Shown: in pieces, positions 36,458 to 48,800 of the stretch
How positions within the stretch are numbered: the first letter of the stretch is position 1
Layout: each line of letters begins with the position of its first letter
NCBI GenBank assembly: GCA_023935145.1
Contig: CM043704.1
Span: 95,257,873 to 95,321,872, forward strand
DNA from: Bretschneidera sinensis
Lineage: Eukaryota > Streptophyta > Magnoliopsida > Brassicales > Akaniaceae
Length of the DNA stretch: 64,000 bases
Direction of reading: 5' to 3'
Made by a program: the position numbers and the translations under genes
Notes under the pieces: generated by a model
What the model was told of the DNA's origin: nothing
The model's database searches: none
The model's input: the letters and a program-made list of their open reading frames with translations, nothing else

Positions 36458-39400
36458 GCTTGTAAGATGTGGACAGAGAAAAAAAAATTAGGGCTTTTGA
36501 GAGAAAATAGAAGGGAGAAACAGAAAGAATGATTATTGAGATATGGATTTGAAGGAAGAGGTGATTTTAGGATTTTTAGATAGTGATGAAGAAACAGAAT
36601 ATATAAGAATTTGGGATGGATTTGAGAGTTTCTTCAAATTTTGAAAAAAAAAAAAAAAGGGGGCTATTCAAATTCTTGATGTTTGTTTGTTGCCCTAGGT
36701 TGGTTCCCTTCCCGCGTGGCACCTTTTCACTGTTGTCCTCTGACGAGTTTTGTTAACGTTTTGGGATATATCAAGTGGGTGCGTGTCTATCATGAATCTC
36801 ACTGCTGATAGCCTGAAATTCATTTGTCATATTTGTTTGCTGATATGGCAAGATCTGATAGATCCTTTTGGTGATGTCTTAGGGATTTTTAAAGTTAATG
36901 CGACCTCTTGAATTTTTACTCTACGAGGGTTTATCTCTTAAAATTAAATGCTAATTTTATCTTAATTTATTTCAAATTGAGAGAGGCAACATTCGATGAA
37001 TAAGCACACATAAATAAGAGTTCTATCAGTTATCTACTTCTTTCCCCTCTAATTAAAACAAAATGGTTTAATGATTTTGTATCTCCTAGAGTCCCGTCAT
37101 GTCTAAAATCTGATAATAGTTAGCATGATTATCGATAAAAATATATTTTTTGTATAAATAATTTGAATTCAATCTTTTTATTTTTTGTAATATAAAAAAA
37201 ATAATTGAGATTTGAATGAATTATTGTTCGAACATTTCATTTAGCAATTGACATCTAATATAAATTGATGTTTAAACTTCGTTTGATTTGTATTTAGGTT
37301 GTCTTTCATATTTGTTTGTTTTAATCTTAACGCAAATAAAATTCAAATTAAACAAAAAATCCCAATCCCTTTTTCAGCTTGCACTTATAGTATATTATAA
37401 CAATATTTGATATATATTTTTTATTTTTACATTACTTGGGAGGAAGATAAAATCAAAATTTCTTATATGAAGATCAAGAGCTAACTGGTAGATAAAAAAA
37501 AAAACCCCATACTCCATTGAATTTTTACTTGGATTGCTTTCAATATTTATTCTAGTTTGAAAATCTATTATTATAAAGCCAATATACATCACAGGTTATA
37601 AAATTTACCGATCAATTTCTAAAATTTACCTCTCACATGCACTCCCTCCATAATCCCTTTATAATAATTATATCTAAAAATAAGTTACTTGGATTGCAGC
37701 CGAAGATGGTATCCTGTACCTCCTTGTTGAATCGGACTTTGCAAATGCGGTTAAATTAATCTTGTATGCAGACACCCAGTTTAATCTTCTGGATCATACC
37801 ATTGAAGATTGTATGATCTTTATGAAGTATTTAAGGCACGGCAGATCTTAGTACTCTACATAGAAAAAATCTGGTTCTTTATAGTTGTCCCCTTCCAAGT
37901 GTTTTAAGTATGCTTAAAACGGTTTCAAACGTTATTAAATTTTGTTTATTTAAATTATATTTAAACAATTTTTAAATATTATCGTTTTTAGTTTCAATTA
38001 AAACAAAGTTTTAAGTGAAACTTTTAAACAAGCTTTAAGTGAAAGCAAACATAGTCAATTATGATTTACTAATGCGATGAGAGTCTCCTTCCCAATGCCA
38101 TAGGCCTGTCTGGCTTCACTGTATACACCAAAAAGAAAAAAAATATAACATCTCCACGTAGTCACGTCTGTTAAGATACGGTGTTAAGATATGATAATTA
38201 AACAATAACGTGTAAGTAAATATTTAAGAGTATATTGAGCCAATCAATTTTAATTAAAATTCAATTTATCAACCAATGAATTTTCAAAATTCGATTTGCC
38301 ATAAAAGGATTTCAAAAGTTTAAAACAGTTTAGTGAAATATGTAATTAACCATTTAATTAAAAATCGCATATACCCCACTAAACGCAACTTAGAGTGAAA
38401 CGTTTGAGAAAATCTTGATCAGCAACATATGGCCTAAAATTGGTAGTAAATCATAGTTGACCATGTTTGCTTTCCCTTAAAGCTTGTTTAAAAGTTTCAC
38501 TTACACTTTGTTTTAATTGAAACCAAAATTGATGGTGTTCAGTAATTGTTTAAATATAATTTAAATAAATAAAATTTGATTACGTTTGGAACCGTTTTAA
38601 GTATATTTAAAGCATGATTAATTAAATTGTCTTTTAAAGCGTTTCCAAACGTTACCGGGTAACCGACATTTCGAAATTTAAAAAAAAAAATCTTAACTTC
38701 CTCAATCTTCTCTAACAATAATTTTAAAAAAAGAAAAAGGATAAATTAGGATTTTTTATTTAAATTTCAAAAATATCATAGTTCTTTTTAAGTTTTACTA
38801 ACTTAAAATACATTTAAACAATTCCAAGCAAAATCGCGTACCCCACCCATTTATCGAAACAAGCTGCCAAGGTTACGTGCAGCCGAGAATTACAGGTAGG
38901 CTAGATTTCTGCGAGATGTTTCAGTTTCTCTCTCTAGATTGATCTACTTCCATGTCTTCTCTTTGCGTTTTCGATAATCAGTTGTTAAATGAAAGCCATA
39001 CAAAAGTTTCGATTTTTACCGAATTTGAGGGGCTTCATATTGTTAGTAGGGGTTACTGTATTATACACCACGTTGCTTGAATTATTTCTGCATTGGTTTG
39101 ATTTTTGTTGTTGCAATTTTTAGGGTTAAAAGTTTGGAGTGAGAATTTTTTGAAAATATTTTATATAAAAGACACACAAAATTAAAGTTTATTTTATTTT
39201 ATTTGTGCTTTGGTTTTCAAAGGAAGTAAGGATTCACGCTGGAAAATTTGTTGGATTTTGCAGCAGCGTTTTTCTGGGTTTAATTTTTGCTGTTCGTGTT
39301 TAGTTCAAAGCATCCCTCTTGTTTTATCTATTATTGTCATGATGCTCAAGTTTAACCAATCCTTATAAAGCGTTTTTTTTGGCTTGTTCAATTTAGAGAC

Positions 39401-39803
39401 AATTAGGTGATATTAAAGAAGTGGTTATCTCACTTGAACTGATCCAAATTTTTATGCAATAATGCACTTTTTATCTCTTTTTTTTTGTTTTTTTTTTTTT
39501 GCAATTTTGCTCAACCGTTGCAGTTATACAACTTTCCCGAGAAAGCCTTTGTTTTTCCCCTTACTTTTCTTTTTCAATTTAGAGACTGTCAAGTGATAGA
39601 CAAGTGAACATCTTTCTTTGATTGATCCATATATTGAAATTTTTACCTGTACTTGGTGTAAAAATGGGCAAAACACTATATTTACACGGGTGAAACTGAT
39701 AATTATCAATGAAGTTTTCTTGTACAAAAGTGTTTTATGCCTGATGCAAGCTTTCTCTTTTTATGGAGTGTACTTATTGTTCACGCAGGCTCAAGTGACT
39801 GCG
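36458..39803. other. intergenic region before MED32
   Basis: AT-rich, with no convincing gene. It holds the fold-back element at 37902-38608. A possible MED32 5' UTR intron has donor ACAG|GTAGGC at 38896 and acceptor CACGCAG at 39782-39788; this is a suggestion from splice-like motifs only. Confidence 0.45.
37902..38608. mobile_element. fold-back element with arms of about 165 bp
   Basis: The arms 37902-38070 and 38446-38608 are inverted copies. Shared blocks include CTTAAAACGGTT, TTTAAATTATATTTAAACAAT, TTTCAATTAAAACAAAG and CTTTTAAACAAGCTTTAAG. The roughly 375-bp spacer shows no coding frame. The family is unknown; a Mutator-like or fold-back element is likely. No clear target duplication. 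Confidence 0.75.
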
Positions 39804-40112
39804 ATGGACGATATTGTAGATTCCTTAAACAGTGCATATCAGGAGTTTGTTGGTGCGGCAGCTAATTCACTCGAGACCAAGGAAATGTCTGGTGCTCAAA
39901 ACACACTAGCCACTGATGCCGCCTTAGAAAATTTCAAGCAGAAGTGGGAATTGTTCAGAGTGGCTTGCGATCGGGCGGAGGAGTTTGTGGAGTCTGTCAA
40001 GCAAAGGATAGGATCCGAGTGCCTAGTGTCAGTTTTTCATCTTGATCTTCTGTCATTTTTCTTTTTTAAATTTACTCTTCTGAACTTGATATTGTTAGTA
40101 TTAAATTTTTGA
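39804..40112 (+). pseudogene. MED32: Mediator subunit 32 N-terminal fragment
   Basis: ATG at 39804 opens MDDIVDSLNSAYQEFVGAAA and continues through ALENFKQKWELFRVACDRAE and VESVKQRIGSECLV (residues about 1-74), matching the N-terminal half of plant MED32, a tail-module Mediator subunit acting in nuclear transcription. In the family the text continues with DEATG and a conserved C-terminal half of about 70 residues including ISAVRLEQMS. Here the frame instead runs into unrelated hydrophobic sequence and stops at 40112. I searched 40028-50800 by eye and did not find the missing half. Either the gene is truncated, or a long intron hides an exon I missed. A duplicated block (CTGTCATTTTT...ACTCTTCTG at 40050-40082 and 40279-40312) just downstream points to rearrangement. 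Confidence 0.75.
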
Positions 40113-40539
40113 TCATGCAGTTGAAGTGGTGACACCAGAACTTATGCCTCTTGCCTTTTGTTTTTGCTATCAGAGAAATGGCTATGGAAGTTACGAATGC
40201 CAACGGAGAACAGCGTGAGGATGTGATGTTTTTTGCTGGGGACCACAAAGGAGTTGATAATTCAAGAACAGTATGAGGCTGTCATTTTTTTTATTTTAAA
40301 TTTACTCTTCTGCTCCTTCAGAGAATGCCTCGTGATGATTAATCCATTTTAACTTTCAATTTGCAAGCATGGATTCTCATGATTTTCCAGTGTGATTTTG
40401 TAATTTGACTTCTGATTAGGTTCAAGAAAAGATCTGTTTATGTGGATAATTTAAACCGTCGATTTCCTTTTGACTTTCATTTTGAAATACCTGGATTTGG
40501 ATACTTAGTGTCAGATACGGTATAAATGTTGGATACGGA
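40028..40539 (+). other. post-MED32 sequence with exon-like stretch
   Basis: 40171-40268 is bounded by a CTATCAG acceptor-like and an ACA|GTATGA donor-like site. It encodes an open stretch reading MAMEVTNANGEQREDVMFFA, then GDHKGVDNSRT. I recognise no family in it. It may be an exon of a different gene or chance. The rest is intron-like and AT-rich. Confidence 0.35.
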
Positions 40540-41098
40540 TGTTAAAGAAAATAGCAAGAATCGAACAATGCGCACAAACAAAGAATTGAACATAGATATT
40601 TAATGAAGTTTGGCAATATGCTTACTGCTCGGACTCACATTCAAAATATTTTACTATTTGGCAAAAGCCCAAAAAAAAAAAAACAAGAGCAGTGCTCCGT
40701 TACAAAAATCACTCACTTGATTTTGTACAAGACACTTATGTCTTTCACAATATTTTCTTCTTTCTCTTGTCTTCTATTAGAACCCAAGTCCTAATGCCAA
40801 TTTATAAGCTCAGAAAAACACAAACGGCATTAATGTTAGCAGCTCACCATTAATATTGGCAGCTCACCATTAATGTTGGCCGCTCGAGCACATGGCCTTT
40901 GTCATTAATTTTAGCAGCTCCAGCACATGCTTTTGCCATTAATATTGGCAGTTCAAGCACATTGCATTAATGAGAGTTGTTGCTGCATTTACAACTCTTA
41001 CTATTTAAGTCCAAGGCTGCAGCTACTTCACATGCCTGCTATCCCTTTTGTGTAGCTACTTCACATGTCTGCTGTCCCTTTTGTCTCCACCTTTAACG
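40540..41098 (-). repeat. copia 3' LTR
   Basis: About 559 bp. It contains internal short repeats of the type CAGCTCACCATTAAT and GGC-AGTTCAAGCACATTGC, and pairs with 45252-45822. Confidence 0.88.
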
Positions 41099-41109
41099 AT
41101 CTCCCACTT

Positions 41110-42307
41110 GGAGACAATTTGTCATTTGTAATGAAATTCCAACATAGTCAAACTATGTGTGAGTCTTCTCCCGCTGTTTCAAGCATGAAGACCGATCGAA
41201 GCTAAACATCCTTTCAGCTTCTCAATCGTAACAATCTTGGTTAAAATGTCTGCGGGATTCTTGCTGATGTGAATCTTTTCCAACGTAATAACCTTTTTTT
41301 TCTAATAGCCCCCGTATGAAATGGTACCTGATGTCGATGTGCTTTGTCCTGGCATGAAATGCAAAATTTTTGGCCAGATGAATTGCACTCTAACTGTCAC
41401 TGTAAATCTTACAGTCCTTATGCTCTTTGCCTAATTCTCTGAGTAGACTTTGTAGCCACACAATTTCCTTATATGCTTCTGTCACTGCCACATACTCTGC
41501 TTATGTAGTCGAGAGAGTTACGATCTTCTGTAATCTCGAGACCCAACTCACTGCTACACTGCCCAGTGTAAAGACGTATCATGTAGTACTCTTTCTTCCA
41601 TCTAGGTCTCTTGCCATGTCAGAATCGACATAACCCTTCAAACTGATCTTTGATCCATCATAGCATAGGGATAGATTAGTGGTACCTCTCAAGTACCTCA
41701 TAATCCACTGCACAGCCTTCTAATGCTCCTTGCCTGGATTATTCATGAATCTGCTCATGACTCCCACTGCTTGTGCAATATCTAGTCTGGTGCAGACCAT
41801 AGCATACATGAGGCTATTAATTGCTGAGGCATATGGTACTTTTGACATGTATTCATGTTCTTCGACTGTTGTCGCACCTTGCCCTATTGAAAGTGCGAAG
41901 TGACTTGCTAGTGGAGTGCACACCGGTTTAGCCCAATCCATGTTGAACCTTTTTAGTACCTTTTCGATGTACTGTTCCTGAGATAGCCATAATCTCCGAT
42001 TCTTCCTGTCTCTGCTGATCCGTATACCAAGGATTTGTTTAGCCATACTCAAATCCTTCATAGAAAACTCTTTGGAGAGTTGTTCCTTCAACATTGTTAT
42101 TTCCATCATGTTTGATCCTGCAATAAGCATATCATCCACATACAATAGAAGAATGATGTAGGAATCATCAAACTTCTTAAAATAACAACAGTGGTCAGCG
42201 TTACATCTTGTATACTCATTTTTAGACATGAAATTATCAAACCTGATATAGCACTGTCTGGGTGCTTGTTTCAATCCATACAAGCTTTTCTTGAGCTTAC
42301 ACACCAA
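41110..42307 (-). pseudogene. pol: copia reverse transcriptase and RNase H
   Basis: The longest open piece is 42307-41720 (195 codons). It holds KKSLYGLKQAPRQC, the catalytic region ILLLYVDDMLIAG with the YVDD core, and PYASAINSLMYAMVCTRLDI. The RNase H part toward 41110 is recognisable (YVDSDMA, VSRLQK, HIDIRYHFIR) but carries several stops. Confidence 0.9.
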
Positions 42308-43105
42308 TTCTTCCTTCCCTAGTTCTTCATACCCTCTGTGGTTGTTTCACGTAGATATCTTCATTCAGATCACCATGAAGGAAAGCGGTTTTCACATCTA
42401 GCTGTTATAGATGTAAGTCCTCTACTGCAACAATGCTCAATACAGATCTGATGGTACACAACTTTACAACAGGAGAGAAAATCTCAGTATAGTCGATACC
42501 TGCATTCTATTGAAATCCCTTGACTACCAGCCTAGCCTTGTATCGCTTAGTTCCATCGTGTTCTTCTTTCAACTTGTAAACCCACTTGTTATACAAAGCC
42601 TTTTAGCCTTCTGGAAGCTCAGTCAAATCTCATGTTTGATTTGTTATTAGGGAATCCATTTCTTCATTCATTCCAGCCTCCCACTTGAGCTTATTGTTAA
42701 TCTGCATTGCTTCTAATAACATTCTGGTTCACCATTGTCAGTTAAAAATAAATAATTCAGAGATGTTAAATAACGAGTTGGGAGTTAACCTTTGTTAACT
42801 CTTTCTGATCTCCTCAATTCTTAAGGGGGAACTTGGGGAACAAGAGTGTGAGATATTATATTCTCGTCTTTGTGTAACACTCATTTTGTAGAAATTTTCT
42901 TAAGTTCTATAAACTCTTTCTGTTCTGTTTCCCCTTCCATCTATTTCATCATGTCCTTATATAGAACATTCTCGTTAAACACTACATCTCTACTTCTGAA
43001 GACTTTTTGGTTTTTTGGATTCCAAAACCGATAGCCAAACTCATTAATGCTATATCCAACAAAGACACACTTTTTGGATTTTGGGTCTAGCTTAGACCTT
43101 TCATC

Positions 43106-44142
43106 TTAGTTTATATGAACATAAGAGGTGCAACCAAATATTCTTAAGCGTGATAGGTTTACCTCTTTTTCCGTCCATGCTTCTTCTGGAAGTCCAAACT
43201 CAAGTGCAACAGATGGTCCTCTGTTGATCAGATAGACTGATATGTTCACCGCTTCTGCCCATAACTGTTTCGGTAATCCAGCATTAATCCTCATGCTTAT
43301 AGCACGTTCATTAATGGTTCGGTTAATGCGTTTTGCCACTCCATTTTGCTACGATGTTTTAAGAACTGTCTTCTGTCTCTTGACACAATTTAGAGCATAA
43401 TATTCCTCAAATTCATCGCTGCAATATTCTCCACCATTGTTTGACCTCAGACACTTTAGCTTCCGACCTGTTTCAGTTTCAACCATAGCTTTCCACTTTT
43501 GAAGACATCAAATACATCAGATTTATGCTTCAAGAAATACACCCATAACTTCCTAGTGACATCATCAATAAAAGTAATATAGTATTGAGACCCATTAAGA
43601 TATGGTACCTTGGTTGGTCCCCACACGTCTGTATGGACCAATTCCAACTTTTCAAGCTTTGGTTTTCTGACCGTCTTAGAAAAACTCACCTTTTTTTGCT
43701 TTCCATAGAGACAGTCTTCACAGAAGCTCAGGTCCAGATGCTTCAAATTTGGAATCTTCCCTTTTGATAGCATGACCTTCATACTTTTCTCACTCATGTG
43801 CCCAAGTATACGGTGCCAGGTGTCTACACTCGAATCTATTAATACAGCTGTTAGAACACTATTTGTTCTACTCGTCACATAGAAAGTACCTTCTTTATTT
43901 CCGTGAGCTATCACCATAGCCCCTTTCGACACCTTCCATGAATCACTTGTGAAAGTGGTTCTGTATCCTGAATCTGACAGTTGGTCTACTGATATCAAAT
44001 TCCGTGTGAGGTTTGGAATATGTCGCACGTCTTTCAACTGTAGGGTAGTCTCATTCGCCAGGTTTATCTGTACATCTCCTCTTCCAGTTATGTTGCATGG
44101 TTCATCATCTCCAAGATACACTTTCTCAAAATCACTCTGCAC
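43106..44142 (-). pseudogene. pol: copia gag-preintegrase and integrase
   Basis: 43456-44142 (228 codons) has the protease-side region and the pre-integrase motif TWHRILGHMSEKSM, then CEDCLYGKQ and the core entry HTDVWGPTKV...YITFIDD. A frameshift near 43495 separates it from 43339-43106, which carries NRTINERAISMRINAGLPKQ and the typical LWAEAVNISVYLINR. Confidence 0.9.
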
Positions 44143-44295
44143 ATAATTTTGGAGTATCTCCTTCTAACAGGTAGCATGAAAAGATGCACTGGAATCTATC
44201 ACCCATAAATCATTACGAACCGCAACAGAAATGATCAAAGCATCAAAATCTTTATCAGAAAGATTAATAGAATTTTTACTTTCCTGATTATCATT

Positions 44296-45060
44296 CTACT
44301 TTGGTGCTTTGCAATCTCTCATCAGATGTCCTTTCTTTCTGCAGTTCCAGCAACCTCCACTTCTTGATTTTGGTCCTATTGATTTACTCTTCCTAAATTT
44401 AGAACTTCCACGGTACTTGTTTCCTCTCTTTGAAAATCTTCCTCTTTCTTTTACGCTCAAAGCCTTCCCAGACGTTTTCGCAGATCCTGAAGATTTTCTG
44501 TGCAATTCTTCACTTAGAAGAACTCCCACAACGTCATCGAACTTTAACTTTCCAGAGCCAAAAGAGTTACTGACGGTCATTACTAGACTATCCCAACTAT
44601 CGGGTAAAGTTGACAAAGTTAGCAGTGCTCTAACTTCGTCGTCGAAGCTGATCCTAACGGATTCCAACTAAATTGTCAGTGTGTTGAAATAGTTCAAGAG
44701 TTCAGCGATGCTACTGCCGTCTTCCATCTTCATATTGAAAAGTCTTTTCATCAAGAATACCTTATTTGAGGTTGATGGCTTCTCGTATATTTTGGACAGA
44801 GCTGCCATTAGATCTGCAGTGGTTTTCTCCTTCGAGATGTTGAACGTGATAGTTGCAGCGAGAGAGAGTCTGATCGTGCCAAGAGCCTTCCTGTCCAGCA
44901 CCTCCCACTCCTCATCTATCATTTCCTGTGGTTTCTTTGTTTTACCACCAAGAGGAAGATAGAGGTCTATCTGGTAAAGATAATCCTCTATTTGCATCTT
45001 TCACAAACCGAAGTTTGCTCCATTGAACTTCTCGATCCTTACTTTACCTTCGTCTGCCAT
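44296..45060 (-). pseudogene. gag: copia gag with zinc knuckle
   Basis: The ATG is at 45060. A TGA at 45003-45001 follows after 19 codons, where the family has tryptophan. The frame continues through 44997-44668 (gag core) to a TAG, and then 44667-44296 with the CX2CX4HX4C zinc knuckle CWNCRKKGHLMRDC. At least three premature stops are visible. Confidence 0.9.
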
Positions 45061-45237
45061 TGCTTCCACTCGAATATGGCTTTCTTTGGATCTTTTCTGA
45101 CAATTCCTGCGAACCTCCGTGTATTAGAACACCGTTGCTGATGAATCGGTACCGTCGACAAAATTTTACTATTCATGAGATTCACTATTCATGTGAATAA
45201 TAACCTCGCAAAAAACTGACATAATTCACCACCAAAT

Positions 45238-45249
45238 GCTCTGATACCA
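45238..45249 (-). other. copia primer-binding site, initiator tRNA-Met
   Basis: The minus strand reads TGGTATCAGAGC two nucleotides after the 5' LTR. Confidence 0.9.
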
Positions 45250-45251
45250 GT

Positions 45252-45822
45252 TGTTAAAAAAAATAGCAAGAATCGAACAATGCGCACACACAAAGAATTG
45301 AACATGGAGATTTAACGAGGTTCGACAATGTGCCTACTCCTCGGACCCACACCCAAAGTATTTTACTATTTGACAAAAGCCCAGAAAGAAAAACCAGAGC
45401 AGTGCTATGTTACAAAAACCACTCACTTGATTTTGTATAAGACACTTATGTCTTTCACAATATTTTATTCTCTTCTCTTGTCTTCTATTAGAACCCAAGT
45501 CCTAATGCCAATTTATAGGCTCAGAAAAAACAGACAACATTAATGTTGGCAGCTCACCATTAATGTTGGCCGCTCCAACACATGACCTTTGTCATTAATT
45601 TTAGCAGCTCCAGCACATGGCCTTTGCCATTAATATTGGCAGTTCAAGCACATTGCATTAATAAGAGTTGTTGTTGCATTTACAACTCTTATTATTTAAG
45701 TCCAAGGCTGCAGTTACTTCACATGTCTGTCGTCTCTTTTGTGCAGCTATTTCACATGCCTGTTGTCCCTTTTGTGCAGCTATTTCACATGCCTGCTGTC
45801 CTTTTTGTCTCCACCTTTAACA
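45252..45822 (-). repeat. copia 5' LTR
   Basis: 571 bp ending CCACCTTTAACA on the plus strand. It has one extra copy of a CAGCTATTTCACATGCCTG-type repeat compared with the 3' LTR. Confidence 0.88.
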
Positions 45823-48800
45823 ATGGATACATGCTCGAGTGTCAGATTCATTTATTTTTAATATTTTTTCATAATATTTTTTTTTTAATTTGAAACGTTG
45901 AGTGTCATATTTTTAGAGTGTCGAAATTCTCATATGAATATAACAAGATAAAGTGAAGAGTCCATATAATATAAAAAGAACTGTTCAGTTCACAGTAGTG
46001 TTTTGAAAGGCAGTTTTAGGGCGCGTCCGGAGTGAGCCCAGAGACAAGGCGGCATAAAAACGCCCCAAGGCGTTGAAAATTAGATGTTTTCTCTACTGGG
46101 TGCATTTTTTAGGTCTGAACGTACACCCAGACAAAAGATGAAATTTTTTTAAAGCAACAAAAATAGTTATGTCTGATTTTCTACCCAGATTTTGAAAGAG
46201 AGAAACAAGGGAAAAGAGAGAGGAAAAAGGGGAAAAAAAGAAAGAAAAAAAAGGCCTTTACCTCCTCCAAACAGCGGTTACCACCGTAACTATCTATGGA
46301 TCATCAGATTTATTTATAGTTTTTCAAAGAGAGCGAGTCTCCCATTTTTTGAGAGAGAAAAAAAAAACTTACCCATGAACCAATCTTACCGCTTTAGATC
46401 AAAGAGATATAATATTGCAAATAAATGAAAGAGAAAGAGACAAAGAAAAACGTAGAGAGTTGAGTCAAAGGAAGTCTACATAATGGAAATTATTGGGATG
46501 CCTTTAACAGTAGCAAAGTTCAACTTTGAACTTTTATTCCCACTAAAGCAAGTAATGATAGGTCTGACTGAGATAAAGAAGAATTGTAACACCTGACTCC
46601 TATAGGATAAGATAGAAAGGCGGAGCTGTCATGATTTTGGTGTTGGAAAATTGTACTAGAGAGAAAAAAAAAAAGTTTTCACTACTTTTGTCAAATAATA
46701 AAATAAAAACTTTCTTTAGATGTTTGTAATTTAGATTAAGAGGAAAGTAGGTATTTTTTTTATTTTTTCTAAACGTTTCATTTTGTTTGGACGTTTGTAA
46801 TTAATTTATATTTTCAAAAATTATATATTTTTTAAATTTTTATTATTTAATTTATTTAATTAAATTATCAAAAAACATACATTGCAACGTTTCAAAAATT
46901 ACGATTGTAAAACGTCTCACTAATGCCTTCGCTATAAAAATATTGGTTCAACGAGAATTTGTACGTAAGATTGTGATATTCTGACTTCTTAGTTCTAACA
47001 TTTAATGCAAGTGGCTCACACGTTACTCTTTGCCTTTTAGTTTTAGCACTGGATCTCTGAAATATGTTCTGGGTGGTGCTTTTGCTGTCAAGTTCAAGAA
47101 TGAATTAGGTTACTGGTGAATGGTGGGACAATCTGAAGTATGAAATGTGATTTTTATTAAAATTTTTACAAGCTTACTTAATTTTACAGGGAACTCGTTG
47201 AATTTTAAAATTTATTAACTTTTCAAACATAATAAATTATACAAATTCAAATGAATTTTATAAAATTTGTATAATTCATTTATTTCAAATAGATCATAAA
47301 AGTTTGTATAAGTTCTTGTTGAGAATCTGACATCCAAAATAACTACGTAATAACAATAACAAAAATAAAAATAAAATAATAAAATAATTTTTAACTTTGT
47401 TCGACACATCTGTTTGTTTATGTGCACAAATCAATCATTATTTTATTCTTTGTAACTTTTAGAAAGAAAAAAGTTGCTAAAAACTGACTACACAAAAGTA
47501 CACAATTTTCAAGCAAAAACATACGAAAATTTCATAACCCGAAACCTTTATACACTCAATATTTACCCAACCATTGTGTATTAGTGTTTGATTTGCTAAA
47601 CTCCAGCTATTCCTGCTTAAAGAATAATGTGAGGATTACCTCTCCTGATGCCCATATTTATAGACTTCAATAAACCCACAAAGTCCATGTATTCAATTAA
47701 TACGTGGTCAAAAAATATTTAGTTAAGCGTTTGTTACCAAGATGCATTAGTCTTTACACAAAGTCATTTTTCAATATGCATTGGTACTATACTTAATTAA
47801 GTTATTGATATCAAGACGCGTAAGTCACCACACCAAAATAATCAAAATCATAAATAATAAAAGTCTCAATACCGATCAAGTTTTGAATTCCTGAATCGGG
47901 TTTGCCTTCACCTGATCAATCTCCTGATTTTGGATGGATTTTTTTACTTATTATTCTGATTTTAGATCTAATCCAAATGTTCCTTGCAAATGTTAAACAG
48001 GTTGGTGCTGAATTTTGACGGTTGCAGCAGAAAATTTTCCCAGGGGTGATATCTTTTGAACACTGTTTGCATTTTGAATTCTGGATTATTGGCACCACAT
48101 TTCCATATTTACTTAGTCAGCAAGAAGAAGCCCTTCTTATTGAAGTGTTTGGTTGCATCACTTGGGGCAAAAAAGGATTTTGTCCTAACAATTTTTAATC
48201 AAGCATTTGAATCAAACTAATAACAATTAAATTCTTATTTTTCATCATAATATTAAAACTAGAAAAATCTAATTACCTAAAACTATAGTAGTAGTAGTAG
48301 TAATGAACAATAAATAAAAAATTTGCAAAAAAACAAAAACAACAAATGATTTGTTTACACCTATTGTTCATTCATTCGGTTCATACTTAGCATTTTATGT
48401 GCACAAAAATCATAATCAAAATAAGGTGGACATACTTGCTGGTGGGATAAAAATTAGCAAACATCACATCGTACTTTAATATTTGAGAACATACGATGGA
48501 AGCGTGAGATGAAAACTTTAATTTTTAGCTCTTTCGAGTTACTTGTGAAGTTTTAAGGAATTTTCAATAAAATTCTTGAGTTAAAAAATGTATAAACCCG
48601 TTGTACGAGTTGGATGTATGTCTATCACCTCTTTAATTATTGTCCACTTGAAATCTTACTAACAATCGAACCTTAATTAATTGAAATATTAAATCATTTT
48701 TAATTTTATTAGTGATTTCAGTCTATTTATGTTACAATTCGATTTTTATAAAATTATCACTCGATTTTTAAATTAAAAAAATATATGTTTTATTGTTTGA

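Larger units (their letters stand above)
40540..45822 (-). mobile_element. Ty1/copia LTR retrotransposon, old and broken
   Basis: A 5,283-bp element with TGTTAAA...TTTAACA ends. On the minus strand: 5' LTR 45822-45252, PBS 45249-45238, gag, integrase, RT/RNase H, polypurine tract just outside the 3' LTR (CCAAGTGGGAGAT, near 41100-41112), 3' LTR 41098-40540. Flanks ACGGA (40535-40539) and ATGGA (45823-45827) form a 4/5 target duplication whose one difference is CpG to TpG. By eye the LTRs differ at about 16 of the first 130 positions, so it is far older than the gypsy element. Integrase before RT fixes the copia type. Confidence 0.93.

Noticed and set aside
41437..45249. tRNA-like string GCTCTGATACCA
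   Set aside because: It is a primer-binding site next to an LTR (also at 18727 and, mutated, 13331), not a tRNA gene; no cloverleaf surrounds it.
40540..45822. Regularly spaced short repeats in the copia LTRs considered as a CRISPR-like array
   Set aside because: The units vary in length, have no uniform spacers, are part of an LTR, and the genome is a plant's.
46192..46428. 78-codon Lys/Arg-rich frame
   Set aside because: Made from GAAA/GGAA repeats; no family and no splice context.
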